From positions 1-64,000 of the forward strand of contig NZ_CP011112.1 of the NCBI RefSeq assembly GCF_001190945.1: a stretch of DNA of 64,000 nucleotides, read 5' to 3'. Origin of the DNA: Luteipulveratus mongoliensis. Lineage in GTDB: Bacteria; Actinomycetota; Actinomycetes; Actinomycetales; Dermatophilaceae. Shown here one piece after another: positions 40,750-48,416 of the stretch. The notes beneath the pieces were generated by a model. The model searched no databases. It was not told the origin of the DNA and worked only from the letters and a program-made list of their open reading frames with translations. Each line of letters opens with the position of its first letter. Position 1 is the first letter of the stretch. The position numbers and the translations under genes were made by a program.

Positions 40750-41354
40750 CCAAGCTCGCTGTCATCAGTGCTGGGCTGCGGGAGCCGTCCTCAACGCGAC
40801 TCCTGGCCGACCGACTGGACGCCGCCGTCCGGGCCGAGCTCGGCGTACAAGGTGTGGCCGCGACGTCCACGGTCATCGAGCTGCGGCCGCTCGCTCACCC
40901 GATCATGGACGCGATGCTGACCGGATTCCCTTCTGCTGCACTGGAGTCGGCGTTCGAGACGGTGTCCGCAGCGGACGGCGTCATCGCGGTCTCGCCGGCG
41001 TTCAACGCGTCGTACGCCGGCCTCTTCAAGTCGTTCTTCGACGTGCTGCCGGAGGAAGCGCTGTCCGGGATGCCCGTGCTGATGGGTGCGACCGGCGGCA
41101 CCGAGCGACACTCGCTCGTGCTCGACCATGCAATGCGGCCGATGTTCTCCTACCTGCACGCTCTTGTCGCCCCGACCGCGGTGTACGCCGCCACGGACGA
41201 CTTCGGTGACGTCGGCCAGTCCTCGCTCGGCGAGCGCATCGATCAGGCAGCGGCCGGGTTCGCGCGGCTGATGCAGGCATGCGGCCAGCACGAGCGGCGC
41301 GACACCTTCACCGAACAGCTGTCGTCCATGGAGAAGCTCCTCGGCGGCTCCTGA
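40746..41354 (+). CDS. NAD(P)H-dependent FMN reductase, CE1759-type
   Basis: A 202-residue flavodoxin-like-fold reductase (VISAGLREPSSTRLLADRL for FMN phosphate binding; SPAFNASYAGLFKSFFDVL; GATGGTERHSL). It reduces FMN for the LLM oxidoreductase encoded immediately upstream with a 4-base overlap, so the two form a two-component monooxygenase. It starts at the ATG at 40746 and is followed by a palindromic repeat 6 bp after the stop. Confidence 0.92.
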   Translation: MTKLAVISAGLREPSSTRLLADRLDAAVRAELGVQGVAATSTVIELRPLAHPIMDAMLTGFPSAALESAFETVSAADGVIAVSPAFNASYAGLFKSFFDVLPEEALSGMPVLMGATGGTERHSLVLDHAMRPMFSYLHALVAPTAVYAATDDFGDVGQSSLGERIDQAAAGFARLMQACGQHERRDTFTEQLSSMEKLLGGS

Positions 41355-41360
41355 CTCCTC

Positions 41361-41467
41361 GCTGGTCGAGTAGCCGGAGCGCCAGCGGAGGCGTATCGAG
41401 ACCAGGTGCACGCGCGCACCGGGTCTCGATACGGCTCGCCCTTGGGGCTCGCCTACTCGACCAGCGG
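41361..41467. repeat. modular palindromic repeat, copy 9
   Basis: A full element between the FMN reductase and pyrE; inner stem GTATCGAGACCAGGTGCACG against CGCACCGGGTCTCGATAC. Confidence 0.93.
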
Positions 41468-41507
41468 GTTCAGGCTCGCCCACCTCGACAGACGGGCGGC
41501 GTAGGCG

Positions 41508-42065
41508 ATGATCCTGGATGTGACTGCAGACCTTGAGGCCCTTGCCCGCGATATCGACGCCCGCTGCCGACTGCAGGGCGAGTTCACGCTCCGCTCGGGT
41601 CGAGTGAGCGACGAGTACTTCGACAAGTACCTCTTCGAGGGCGACCCGGCTCTGCTCCGTCGGGTGGCCGAGGCGATGGTGCCGCTGCTGCCCGACGGCA
41701 CTGAGGTCCTCGGTGGGCTCGAGCTCGGCGGCGTCCCGATCGCGACCATGGTCTCGAGCCTGACCGGCCTGCCGGCGGTGTTCGTGCGAAAGGAAGCGAA
41801 GACGTACGGCACCTGCAAGCTCGCGGAGGGCGGCGACGTCGACGGCCGTCGGGTGACGCTGATCGAGGACGTCATCTCGACCGGCGGTGCGGTCAAGGAC
41901 GCGGCAATCGCGTTGCGCGAGCGCGGTGCTCACGTGTCGGCCGTGGTGTGCGCCATCGATCGCAGCGCGGCCGGCGACAGCATCCTTCCGGCCGTCGAGG
42001 TCGAGACCATCTCCGTACTGACCAAGGCCGACCTCGACGCCGCCGCCGCCTCGTCTTCGGTGTGA
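41508..42065 (+). CDS. pyrE: orotate phosphoribosyltransferase
   Basis: A 185-residue type I phosphoribosyltransferase making OMP from orotate and PRPP in pyrimidine synthesis. It has the PRPP loop VTLIEDVISTGGAVKDA, FVRKEAKTYGTCKLAEG as the flexible loop, and GGLELGGVPIATMV. The gene stands alone, away from other pyr genes, as often in actinobacteria. ATG 41508 or GTG 41520 could start it; neither has a clear ribosome-binding site. Confidence 0.92.
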   Translation: MILDVTADLEALARDIDARCRLQGEFTLRSGRVSDEYFDKYLFEGDPALLRRVAEAMVPLLPDGTEVLGGLELGGVPIATMVSSLTGLPAVFVRKEAKTYGTCKLAEGGDVDGRRVTLIEDVISTGGAVKDAAIALRERGAHVSAVVCAIDRSAAGDSILPAVEVETISVLTKADLDAAAASSSV

Positions 42066-42066
42066 C

Positions 42067-42780
42067 TTATCGGCTCGCCGCCTGACGCGGCGGGGTGTTG
42101 AGCAACGCGTTGATCAGAGTGATCACGTCGGCATCGGTCCAGCGTCGTTTGCCGGTGTCGTAGGTGAGGAAGACGCCGATCGCGCCGTGACCGGGTCCTT
42201 CCTTGATGAGCCACCACTCGTCGGACCAACCGCCAACTGCGTCACCCTCGAGCACGAGTGCACCGATGCCAGAACTGACAGCGACTCTGCGCTTCGTGCC
42301 GTACGAAATCATTGTTTCGTCGATCTTGAGAGCCTGAGAGACGGACACATTGGCCAACATGTCCTTGGTCATCCAGGTCGCCGACGCGCCTACAGGCTGC
42401 TGTCCCGCCATCATCGATCCGTCGCCCGCGGAGAACACACCGGGACCGGCCTTGCCGAGGTGCTTCTTGACCCACGCCTGAGGGATTCGGCCGTCGCAGG
42501 TCGATGGCTTGAGGGTGCACCCAGGCAGCTCGCCCTGATCGACATGTAGGCCGGAGCTGCCGGGCATCGGGGCAGACGACTCAGGTTTCAACGTGGTGCC
42601 CACGACCAGTGCGCCTCCGACGAACAGCACCATTGCCATCACGAGACCGCCGACCTTCAAGGCGGTCTGCCGACGCGCCCGGCGAGCGCCGCCAGCAACA
42701 GCGCGCTCGATGTCGACTCGCGGCTGGACGCCGCCGAGCTCGTCGCGCAGCAGCCGGCCAATCTGCTCATCCGTCTTCAT
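42067..42780 (-). CDS. membrane-anchored protein partner of the SigE-type sigma factor
   Basis: A 237-residue protein with a cytoplasmic N terminus (about 1-40, Arg-rich), one transmembrane helix (about 41-62; VGGLVMAMVLFVGGALVVGT) and a 170-residue exported domain with two cysteines (ELPGCTLKPSTCDG). Its ATG overlaps the sigma gene stop by 4 bases. By topology and position it probably tethers or senses for the sigma factor, but I see no zinc-containing anti-sigma motif. I do not recognise the exported domain. Confidence 0.75.
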   Translation of the reverse strand: MKTDEQIGRLLRDELGGVQPRVDIERAVAGGARRARRQTALKVGGLVMAMVLFVGGALVVGTTLKPESSAPMPGSSGLHVDQGELPGCTLKPSTCDGRIPQAWVKKHLGKAGPGVFSAGDGSMMAGQQPVGASATWMTKDMLANVSVSQALKIDETMISYGTKRRVAVSSGIGALVLEGDAVGGWSDEWWLIKEGPGHGAIGVFLTYDTGKRRWTDADVITLINALLNTPPRQAASR

Positions 42781-43298
42781 GACGCGGCTCCTTTCGCGAG
42801 CTCGGACGCTCCCCAGACCTCGCGCAGCACACCGAGACCCTCGCGTGTCGCGGCCTTGACGTTGCTCTCGGAGATCCCCATGGACTCGGACACCTCGGCG
42901 ACCGAGAGTCCTTCGACGTGACGCAGCAGCACGGCGAGGCGCTGTCGCTGACTCAGCCGGGCGAGTGCAGCCACCAGCTCAGGCGTGTCCTCCACGCTGC
43001 GCAACCGGCCGTCGTACGCCGGCTGCTCGGGCACCGCATCGACGCTCACCTCACGCCTGAACCAGGCGCGGCGCTGTTCGTCGATCAGGATGCGTACCAA
43101 CACTTTTCGCGCGTAGGCGAGAGGCGAGGAAGCCGTCCGACCAACGCGCGGCCAGGCGACATACATCTTCTCGAGCGTCGTCTGCACCAGGTCATCAGCG
43201 CGGTGCCGGTCACGCGACGCGCCGTACGCGACGCGATGCAGGTGCGGGATCGCGCCAGCCGCGAACTCGCGGTACGCGCGTTCCTGTCCTTCGTCCAT
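42777..43298 (-). CDS. SigE-family ECF RNA polymerase sigma factor
   Basis: A 173-residue sigma factor of the actinobacterial SigE family (TIGR02983-like). Region 2 (about 10-85) is HRVAYGASRDRHRADDLVQTTLEKMYVAWPR; region 4 (about 110-160) is RQRLAVLLRHVEGLSVAEVSESMGISESNVKA. GAGGGGA precedes the ATG. It is coupled to a membrane protein by a 4-base overlap. Confidence 0.92.
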   Translation of the reverse strand: MDEGQERAYREFAAGAIPHLHRVAYGASRDRHRADDLVQTTLEKMYVAWPRVGRTASSPLAYARKVLVRILIDEQRRAWFRREVSVDAVPEQPAYDGRLRSVEDTPELVAALARLSQRQRLAVLLRHVEGLSVAEVSESMGISESNVKAATREGLGVLREVWGASELAKGAAS

Positions 43299-43350
43299 GT
43301 GTCACTCCCCTCTCACCCCTACAGACGCGACACGTGACGGAACGGACAGG

Positions 43351-43716
43351 TCAGCCGAGCGAGTCGTCGTACGACGCCGTCAGCTCTCCCCCTGCGTCAC
43401 CGGTGTTGACGACGCCCGTCGGCTCGATCAGGAGAGCGTGAACCTCGCCGTCGGCGACGGGACAGTGCTCGACACCGCGCGGTACGACGTACAGCTGGCC
43501 CGGCTTGAGCGTCACGTCCCCGTCTCGCAGCTGGATGGTCAGCTCGCCGTCGATGACCAGGAACAGCTCGTCGGTGTCCTCGTGGGTGTGCCAGACAAAC
43601 TCACCCTTGAGCTTGACCGCCTTGATCTCATAGTCGTTGAGCCGCGCGATCACCTTGGGCGACCAGTGGTCGGAGAACTGCGACAGCTTGTCTGCGATAT
43701 CGATCGGCTCGTTCAT
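43351..43716 (-). CDS. cupin domain protein
   Basis: A 121-residue single cupin barrel with motif 1 GEFVWHTHEDTDELFLVIDG, containing the His-His-Glu metal ligands, and motif 2 PGQLYVVPRGVEHCPVA. It is likely a metal-binding small-molecule enzyme or sensor of unknown substrate. TACCGT 6 nt before the ATG suggests a leaderless message. It is divergent from rsgA. Confidence 0.88.
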   Translation of the reverse strand: MNEPIDIADKLSQFSDHWSPKVIARLNDYEIKAVKLKGEFVWHTHEDTDELFLVIDGELTIQLRDGDVTLKPGQLYVVPRGVEHCPVADGEVHALLIEPTGVVNTGDAGGELTASYDDSLG

Positions 43717-43722
43717 GTCATC

Positions 43723-43728
43723 ACGGTA
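43723..43728 (-). promoter_or_regulatory. -10 hexamer TACCGT, leaderless promoter of the cupin gene
   Basis: TACCGT on the minus strand is 6 nt before the ATG at 43716. Confidence 0.45.
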
Positions 43729-43781
43729 GGCCGCTCCGTAAACCGGTGGCCGCGAGCCGGAGTCATTGGGAGAGTCGACGG

Positions 43782-44843
43782 ATGACTGATCTGCTGAGCG
43801 CCCTCGGATGGGACGCCGACTGGGAGAGCACCTTCGCGTCGTACGCCGACCGTGGGCTCGTGCCTGCGCGCGTCGGGCGGGTCGATCGCGGGCGCTTCGA
43901 GGTGCTCACGGGCGACGAGACCCTGCTCGCGCTCGGTCAGATCGGCGCCGGGACGCTCATCGAGCAGCAACCCGCGACCGGCGACTGGGTCGCCCTCGAC
44001 ACCCAGCCCGAGGGTCTGGTCATCACCGACGTCCTGCCCCGACGGACGCTCATCATGCGCAGTTCGGCGGGCCGTCGGTCCGAGGGTCAGGTCATGGCTG
44101 CCAACGTCGACACGGTGCTCATCGCCGTCCCCTTGGAGCGGGAGACCAAGCTGGGCCAGCTCGAACGCTTCCTGACCGTCGCGTGGGAGAGCGGTGGTCA
44201 GCCGCTCGTCGTGCTGACCAAGGCCGACGTCGCCGACGACATCGAGACCGCCCAGTTGCGGGTCGAGGAAGCCGCCCCGGGCGCGACGGTGCTGGCTCTC
44301 AGCGCCGAGACCGGCGAGGGCATGGAGGCGCTGCGCGCGGCTCTCGGTACGACGACCGCGCTGCTCGGGCAGTCGGGCGCAGGCAAGTCGACGCTCGTCA
44401 ACACGTTGGCGGGCGAGGAGGTCATGGCCACCCAGGAGACCCGGCAGGACGGCAAGGGCCGCCACACGACCACGACACGTGAGCTGATCGCGCTGCCCGG
44501 CGGCGGCGTACTCATCGACACTCCAGGGCTGCGTGGCATCGGGGTTCATGACGCGAGTGACGGTGTGGCGCAAAGCTTTTCGGACATCGAGGAGCTGGCT
44601 GAGGCGTGCCGCTTCGCCGACTGCGTCCACGAGACCGAGCCGGGCTGTGCAGTTCGGGGTGCGATCACGGACGGACACCTGACGGAGCGTCGACTCCTCA
44701 GCTATCGCAAGCAGCTGCGCGAGGTCGAGTGGGCAGGTCGGCGCAACGACCCGGCGGCGCGCGCCGCGCACGCGAAGCGGTGGGCGCGGATGACACAGGC
44801 CAACAAGGGCCTCGGGCAGACCAAGCGCAGCGATCGGCCCTAG
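43782..44843 (+). CDS. rsgA: ribosome small subunit-dependent GTPase A
   Basis: A 353-residue circularly permuted GTPase for late 30S assembly. An N-terminal OB fold (about 20-100) is followed by permuted motifs: G4 VLTKAD, then G1 LLGQSGAGKSTLVN, then G3 IDTPGLRG. The C-terminal zinc finger is CRFADCVHETEPGCAV. The ATG at 43782 has GGGAGAG upstream; an earlier in-frame ATG at 43746 is less likely. The basic C-terminal tail is family-typical. Confidence 0.93.
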   Translation: MTDLLSALGWDADWESTFASYADRGLVPARVGRVDRGRFEVLTGDETLLALGQIGAGTLIEQQPATGDWVALDTQPEGLVITDVLPRRTLIMRSSAGRRSEGQVMAANVDTVLIAVPLERETKLGQLERFLTVAWESGGQPLVVLTKADVADDIETAQLRVEEAAPGATVLALSAETGEGMEALRAALGTTTALLGQSGAGKSTLVNTLAGEEVMATQETRQDGKGRHTTTTRELIALPGGGVLIDTPGLRGIGVHDASDGVAQSFSDIEELAEACRFADCVHETEPGCAVRGAITDGHLTERRLLSYRKQLREVEWAGRRNDPAARAAHAKRWARMTQANKGLGQTKRSDRP

Positions 44844-44860
44844 CGATTAACAGGTCATTT

Positions 44861-44878
44861 CGTGCCCTGGAGGGCACG
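44861..44878. terminator. short perfect hairpin CGTGCCCT-GG-AGGGCACG
   Basis: An 8-bp perfect stem 17 bp after the rsgA stop. The loop of two bases is tight, so an operator is an alternative. Confidence 0.5.
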
Positions 44879-44913
44879 TGATGACTCCCCGGTCCTCAAG
44901 GCAGGATGGGGGC

Positions 44914-45561
44914 ATGAGCGACCTGGGGGCGTCGATCCGCGCATGGCAGCTGGGCTGGACCGCGTGCAAGGGGCTGCGGCCGGCGTACGAGATCGACGGT
45001 GGGCTGGAGGTCCACGTCGCGCAGCCGGGACGCGAGCGAGAGGCGTTCGCCCTCAGCGACGACGTCGAGACGGTCAGCCAGCTGGCGTCGTACGCCGCGG
45101 GTGCCGACGTGCCCACCTGGCTCACGGTGATGACCAACGAACCGGACCGTACGACTGAGGCGCTCACCGCAGCCGGGCTGCTGGTGCCCGGGCCGCACGA
45201 GACGTTCATGACCGCCGAGGTGACCCGGGTGCGAGCCCAGCGGCCTCCGGACGGCTACACCGTCACGGTCCAGCAGACGAGGTCGGTGCTGCGCGCGACC
45301 GTACGCGCGGCCGACGGCGATGAGGCGGCCAGCGGCACCATGGCGGTGCACGACGACCACGCGGTGGCCCACGACATCGTGACCGAGCCCGATCATCGAC
45401 GGCGCGGCCTCGGCTCGGTCGTCATGGCTCGGCTCGGCATCGCCGCGCACGATCTCGGGGCACGTACCGCCTACCTCATCGCCAGCCCGGACGGTGAGCG
45501 CCTCTACACCTCGCTCGGGTGGGAGCCGCTCAGCAGCGTGGTGAGCGGCCACCCTCGATGA
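44914..45561 (+). CDS. GNAT family N-acetyltransferase
   Basis: A 215-residue acetyltransferase. The GNAT acetyl-CoA-binding motif DIVTEPDHRRRGLGSVVMARL is in the C-terminal half, followed by AYLIASPDGERLYTSLGWEP. The N-terminal 100 residues look like a second, degenerate GNAT-like half. The ATG at 44914 has AGGATGGGGG just upstream. The substrate is unknown. Confidence 0.87.
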   Translation: MSDLGASIRAWQLGWTACKGLRPAYEIDGGLEVHVAQPGREREAFALSDDVETVSQLASYAAGADVPTWLTVMTNEPDRTTEALTAAGLLVPGPHETFMTAEVTRVRAQRPPDGYTVTVQQTRSVLRATVRAADGDEAASGTMAVHDDHAVAHDIVTEPDHRRRGLGSVVMARLGIAAHDLGARTAYLIASPDGERLYTSLGWEPLSSVVSGHPR

Positions 45562-45707
45562 CAGCCGCGAGACAGCGCAACTGACTACGGTCGGAGCACG
45601 CGGTGGGGGCGGCAGCTCGTGACGGGGGTCTGAGCATCTCTTCCGGCAACAGTTCCCGGCGCCCATCGCGTCCTGTCAGTACACGCTGTCGACAGAAGGG
45701 GAATGCT

Positions 45708-48308
45708 GTGCGATTCAGTGGAATCAGAGGACAACGAAGTCAGCAAGGGCGCCACCGAGCGCTGCGACGGGGCGCCGCCGGCCTGGCCGCGGGTGCACTC
45801 GTGGTGGGCGCATTGGGGCCGGCCTTCGCCGCATCCGATGCTGATGCCGCCGCGTGCAACGGGCAGTGGCGACCGGCGGCCAACCCACCTCCGGAGGGGT
45901 TCGAGGCACGGGCGGTCAAGGCCATCGCCACCAACGACGTGTGGATGGGCGGCAGCGCGGACGACGGCAACCTTGCGCACTGGGACGGCAAGACGTGGTC
46001 CACGCAGGACGCTCCTGGGATCGGCTTCACCGAGACGATCTCTGCCGCAGGGGGCCGGGACGTCTTCGCGGCGGGCCCGAGGGGCTTCCTCACCAGCGCC
46101 ATCGCCCATTTCGACGGCAAGACGTGGTCGGCTGTCCCGTGGCCGACCGATGTGCCGGAGGACGCGCCGATCATGGACATGACGGCACTCGGCAATGGCG
46201 CCCTGCTGCTCGCGAGCTGGAAGTCCACCGCGGTCGGCGCCGTGCCACTCCTGCAGCGCTATGACGGCAAGTCCTGGAAGGCGATCGCCAACGACCTGCC
46301 CGGGTCCAGCTACGCCGTGCCCCTCAGTGTCGGCAAGAGCCCGACCGGCGAGGTGTGGGTCACTGGGGAGGACGTCATCGATGAAGGCGGCACGTTCGCC
46401 AGCAAGTACCTGTGGTCGGGCAAGCTCGTCGGCAACCGGTTCCAGCGGATCGAGATGCCACGCATCCCGCGCGAGACCGAGACACAGACCCACGCGATGA
46501 CCTTCGCCAAGGACGGGTCTCCAATCGTGGGAGGCCACACTGCCCATGGCGACTGGGGCGGTGTCGCGATCTATCCGTTCACGTCGACCTTCCACAACGG
46601 TGCGTGGACGATGCAGGCCGAGCACGCTCCGGTCGCGGGCAACACCATGACCAGCGGACTCGCGACCATCGGCTCGACCACCTGGTCGGCTTCCGCCGCC
46701 ACGATCTACTCCAAGGACTGGACGACCCTCGCGACCCTCGATCGCGGTCGCTGGTCGCCGCCACGTCAGTACGCCGCCATGACGGACCAGCTCGCCGGCG
46801 GCATCTCCGGTCTCCCCGACGGTCACGGCTGGATGCTCACGGCGACCTTGCCGGACGACCCGAACTCGCCGTTCGCCACCCATCTCTGGACGATGTGCGG
46901 CGCACCACCAGCAGCCGCCGCGGGCGCAGCCGAGCCGGCCGGTACGACGACCGCTCCCGCCGCGCCTCCAGCGAAGCTTCTCGCCGGACCGCGTCTGTCC
47001 GCCGCCGAGCGGTCCGCGCAGCTCAAGGACCAGCGCGCAGACGTGCGCAAGGGGCGACCGACGGTCCCGGACGGCGTCGCCTCAGCAGCAGACGGGCAGC
47101 GCAGCCAGGGGTCGACCGGACGTCCGGTGAGCGGTCCGGCGATCGACAAGCTGCGCCAGTCCAAGAGGGCCGCGAGCTCGTACGTCGCCAAGCCCGTCTG
47201 TGCGGCGCCTGCGGGCGCGTCGAAGGCACCCGCGTCGAAGGCAGGCGCGTCGCGGTGCCTCGCGTCGGTGTTGGCTCCTGCCACGGCGACACACGGCGTA
47301 CCCGCGCTTGCTGGCCCGAGCGAGCCGCCACCGGCCGGTTACACGGCCAAGGAGTTCCGGGCGGCGTACCAGCTGCCCGCGACCGGCGGCAAGGGGCGCA
47401 CCGTCGCCGTCGTCGCTTACGGCGGCTACCCGCGGCTTGAGGCGGACCTCGCTCAGTACCGCGCAGCCACCGGATTGCCTTCCTGCACAACGAAATCCGG
47501 ATGCCTGACCATCGTCGGACAGGATGGTGGCGAGCCGCCGCCTCCCACGACCGACGAGGAAGAGGGCTGGCAGCTGGAGCAGGCCCTCGACGTCCAGGCC
47601 GTGTCGGCGACCTGCCCGGACTGCAAGATCCTGGTGGTTCAGTCGAGCGCGCCGTACGACAAGGACCTCGGCATGGCCAACCAGGAAGCGGCCAAGCGTG
47701 GGGCGTACGTGATCAACAACAGCTTCGGTCGTGACGAGGACGTTGATGACCCCGCCACCGCGACGACCTTCGTACCGAAGGGCGTGCCTCTGGTGGCGTC
47801 GACCGGCGACTACGGCCACGGGACCAGCTTCCCTTCGACCGTGCCGTCAGTGATCGGTGCCGGAGGCACGCGCCTCCTGGAAAGCCCTGGTACGCAACGA
47901 GGTTGGCGGGATGACGTCTGGGCGTACGGCGGTGGCGGCTGCTCCGCCATCCAACCTAAGCCGGCCTGGGAGAAGGACCCGCTCTGCCTGCACGGGAAGG
48001 CATCGGCGGTCGATGTCTCCGCGGACGGCGACCCGGGCTCGGGGGCTGCGGTCTACTTCGAGCAGGGGCTCGGCGGAGAGCCCGGTGGTTGGTACGTCGT
48101 CGGCGGCACCTCGCTGTCGTCGCCTTTGACGGCCGGCATGATCGCGCTGCACGGCAAGCCGGTCACGAGCGCGAGCATCTGGGCGCGCTCCTCGCACAAC
48201 CTCGACGTCAGCACGGGCGGCACGAACGGCTGGTGCGCGCCGGCCCGTGAGTGCAAGGCAGTCAAGGGGTACGACGGCGCCACGGGTTGGGGTGTCATCC
48301 GCCCCTGA
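45708..48308 (+). CDS. secreted sedolisin-like (S53) serine-carboxyl peptidase with N-terminal propeller-like domain
   Basis: An 866-residue exported protein. A signal peptide (residues 1-42, ending GPAFA) is followed by a region of about 370 residues with six or seven blade-like repeats. Several blades contain WDGKTW, FDGKTW or YDGKSW. An Ala/Pro/Lys-rich linker runs from about 415 to 540, and an S53 catalytic domain from about 560 to 866. The full catalytic set is visible: E624 and D628 in LEQALD, D701 in STGDYG, S802 in GGTSLSSP. The usual S53 pro-domain is not recognisable. The GTG at 45708 has AAGGGGA upstream. Acid-active protease function is inferred from family. Confidence 0.85.
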   Translation: MRFSGIRGQRSQQGRHRALRRGAAGLAAGALVVGALGPAFAASDADAAACNGQWRPAANPPPEGFEARAVKAIATNDVWMGGSADDGNLAHWDGKTWSTQDAPGIGFTETISAAGGRDVFAAGPRGFLTSAIAHFDGKTWSAVPWPTDVPEDAPIMDMTALGNGALLLASWKSTAVGAVPLLQRYDGKSWKAIANDLPGSSYAVPLSVGKSPTGEVWVTGEDVIDEGGTFASKYLWSGKLVGNRFQRIEMPRIPRETETQTHAMTFAKDGSPIVGGHTAHGDWGGVAIYPFTSTFHNGAWTMQAEHAPVAGNTMTSGLATIGSTTWSASAATIYSKDWTTLATLDRGRWSPPRQYAAMTDQLAGGISGLPDGHGWMLTATLPDDPNSPFATHLWTMCGAPPAAAAGAAEPAGTTTAPAAPPAKLLAGPRLSAAERSAQLKDQRADVRKGRPTVPDGVASAADGQRSQGSTGRPVSGPAIDKLRQSKRAASSYVAKPVCAAPAGASKAPASKAGASRCLASVLAPATATHGVPALAGPSEPPPAGYTAKEFRAAYQLPATGGKGRTVAVVAYGGYPRLEADLAQYRAATGLPSCTTKSGCLTIVGQDGGEPPPPTTDEEEGWQLEQALDVQAVSATCPDCKILVVQSSAPYDKDLGMANQEAAKRGAYVINNSFGRDEDVDDPATATTFVPKGVPLVASTGDYGHGTSFPSTVPSVIGAGGTRLLESPGTQRGWRDDVWAYGGGGCSAIQPKPAWEKDPLCLHGKASAVDVSADGDPGSGAAVYFEQGLGGEPGGWYVVGGTSLSSPLTAGMIALHGKPVTSASIWARSSHNLDVSTGGTNGWCAPARECKAVKGYDGATGWGVIRP

Positions 48309-48315
48309 CGCTGGT

Positions 48316-48355
48316 GACAGTGCCCGCCCCGGTTCGCTCCAGGGCGGGCACCGTC
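48316..48355 (+). terminator. hairpin terminator after the S53 gene
   Basis: GTGCCCGCCC (48320-48329) pairs perfectly with GGGCGGGCAC (48342-48351); the stem extends outward with one mismatch. It lies 11 bp after the stop. Confidence 0.8.
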
Positions 48356-48416
48356 ATGTCCATGTGACGCATTCCGAACCTCACCCGACGTCACGCAGCT
48401 GTGGCAGCCTCGCGGC

